Of a DNA stretch of 48,201 nucleotides, positions 47,733 to 48,201 are shown piece after piece. A program made the position numbers and the translations under genes. The stretch is taken from the NCBI GenBank assembly GCA_947464275.1, contig CANHVU010000026.1, positions 1 through 48,201 on the forward strand, written 5' to 3'. Positions within the stretch are counted from its first letter, which is position 1. Each line of letters opens with the position of its first letter. This DNA is from Bacteroidota bacterium (lineage in GTDB: Bacteria > Bacteroidota > Bacteroidia > UKL13-3). The notes beneath the pieces were generated by a model that saw nothing but the letters and a program-made list of their open reading frames with translations, was not told where the DNA came from and made no database searches.

Positions 47733-47848
47733 TATTTAGGATGGCAAATATAATCAATGCTATGCATTGCACAAAAACCTTAATTGAAACAAATTTTAAT
47801 ATTGAACAAAATACTTCTCTCATTTATTAAAATCAAAATAGATTACAT

Positions 47849-47883
47849 AAAAAAAGTCGAAATTGAGCTTTCGACTTTTTTTG
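47849..47883 (-). terminator. Terminator of the acyl-CoA dehydrogenase gene
   Basis: AGTCGAAA-TTGAGC-TTTCGACT with flanking A- and T-runs, just beyond the minus-strand stop at 47901. Confidence 0.9.
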
Positions 47884-47900
47884 TTTGTTATAAGTACTAG

Positions 47901-48201
47901 TTATGCAAAAGCATTTTCGCCTGTAATGTCTAAACCAGTTATTAGTAAATGAATATCATGTGTTCCTTCGTAAGTTACTACCGATTCTAAGTTCATCATG
48001 TGGCGCATAATTGGATACTCACCTGTAATGCCCATTCCGCCCAACATTTGGCGTGCATTGCGAGCTACATTTAATGCTAAATCAACATTATTACGTTTTG
48101 CCATACTAATTTGTGCAGGTGTAGCTCTTCCTTCGTTCATTAAAACACCCAAACGCCAAGTTAATAATTGTGCTTTGGTAATTTCTGTTATCATTTCTGC
48201 T
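47901..48201 (-). CDS. Acyl-CoA dehydrogenase, C-terminal part, truncated by the window edge
   Basis: About 99 C-terminal residues are visible and the frame is open at the edge (AEMITEITKAQLLTWRLG...). Motifs: ARQMLGGMGITGEYPIMRHM and TYEGTHDIHLLITG. The Glu of YEGT is at the place of the catalytic base of glutaryl-CoA and related dehydrogenases, and the whole tail resembles glutaryl-CoA dehydrogenase more than short-chain acyl-CoA dehydrogenases. The substrate call needs the missing N-terminal three quarters. Confidence 0.8.
   Translation of the reverse strand, partial: AEMITEITKAQLLTWRLGVLMNEGRATPAQISMAKRNNVDLALNVARNARQMLGGMGITGEYPIMRHMMNLESVVTYEGTHDIHLLITGLDITGENAFA

Noticed and set aside
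1-48201. CRISPR array, prophage or plasmid features
   Set aside because: No regularly spaced identical repeats, no phage structural or integrase genes and no replication or partition genes are seen.

Overview
The window is about 48 kb of a low-GC member of the Bacteroidota. The evidence is TAnnTTTG-type -7 promoter boxes with no clear Shine-Dalgarno sites, type IX secretion (T9SS) C-terminal sorting domains on four secreted proteins, many SusC/BtuB-style and PorT-style outer-membrane proteins, and housekeeping genes of typical Bacteroidota form. It looks like chromosome: folB, rbfA, rel, tatC, rpiB, efp and two tRNA genes are present, and there is no phage, plasmid or CRISPR signal.

Layout. 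1-1.7 kb: the end of folB, then three hairpin repeats around a REP-associated tyrosine transposase (RAYT). 1.7-5.1 kb: an aminopeptidase P and a probable pair of aminolipid acyltransferases. 5.1-9.5 kb (minus strand): a haem-uptake operon with a T9SS-secreted HmuY-like protein, a TonB-dependent receptor and a HmuY lipoprotein. 9.7-14.2 kb: methyltransferases, rbfA and a double CbxX-type AAA+ protein with a duplicated N-terminal domain. 14.4-14.8 kb: tRNA-Ser(GCT) and tRNA-Pro(TGG), with a broken 5' copy of the tRNA-Pro gene between them that carries a palindrome in its D-loop. 14.9-30.6 kb: mostly core genes (Crp/Fnr regulator, M61 peptidase, LolA, amino-acid permease, LutB, Rel, TatC, RpiB, OmpA-type lipoprotein, ornithine aminotransferase), plus an unrecognised 588-residue protein overlapped by a 30-residue membrane microprotein. 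30.6-35.8 kb: an accessory region with palindromes, a gene broken by an in-frame TGA, a phosphodiester glycosidase-like protein and a redox-stress set (HxlR, AzoR, PaiB-like). 36-44 kb: a multicopper oxidase, sulfatase, YHYH protein, thioredoxin, redoxin and TonB receptor cluster that looks like an uncharacterised extracellular system. 44-48.2 kb: two beta-barrel genes, efp with an unusual tip residue, a glycosyltransferase and the C-terminus of an acyl-CoA dehydrogenase.

The strongest leads are: (1) the oxidase/sulfatase/YHYH/thioredoxin/TonB cluster; (2) hairpin repeats that also look like portable promoters next to their own transposase; (3) the tRNA-Pro fragment, which records insertion of a palindrome whose relatives occur elsewhere in the window; (4) the double AAA+ protein; and (5) the 588-residue protein with its microprotein. 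All functions are read from sequence motifs and family knowledge. No search was run.
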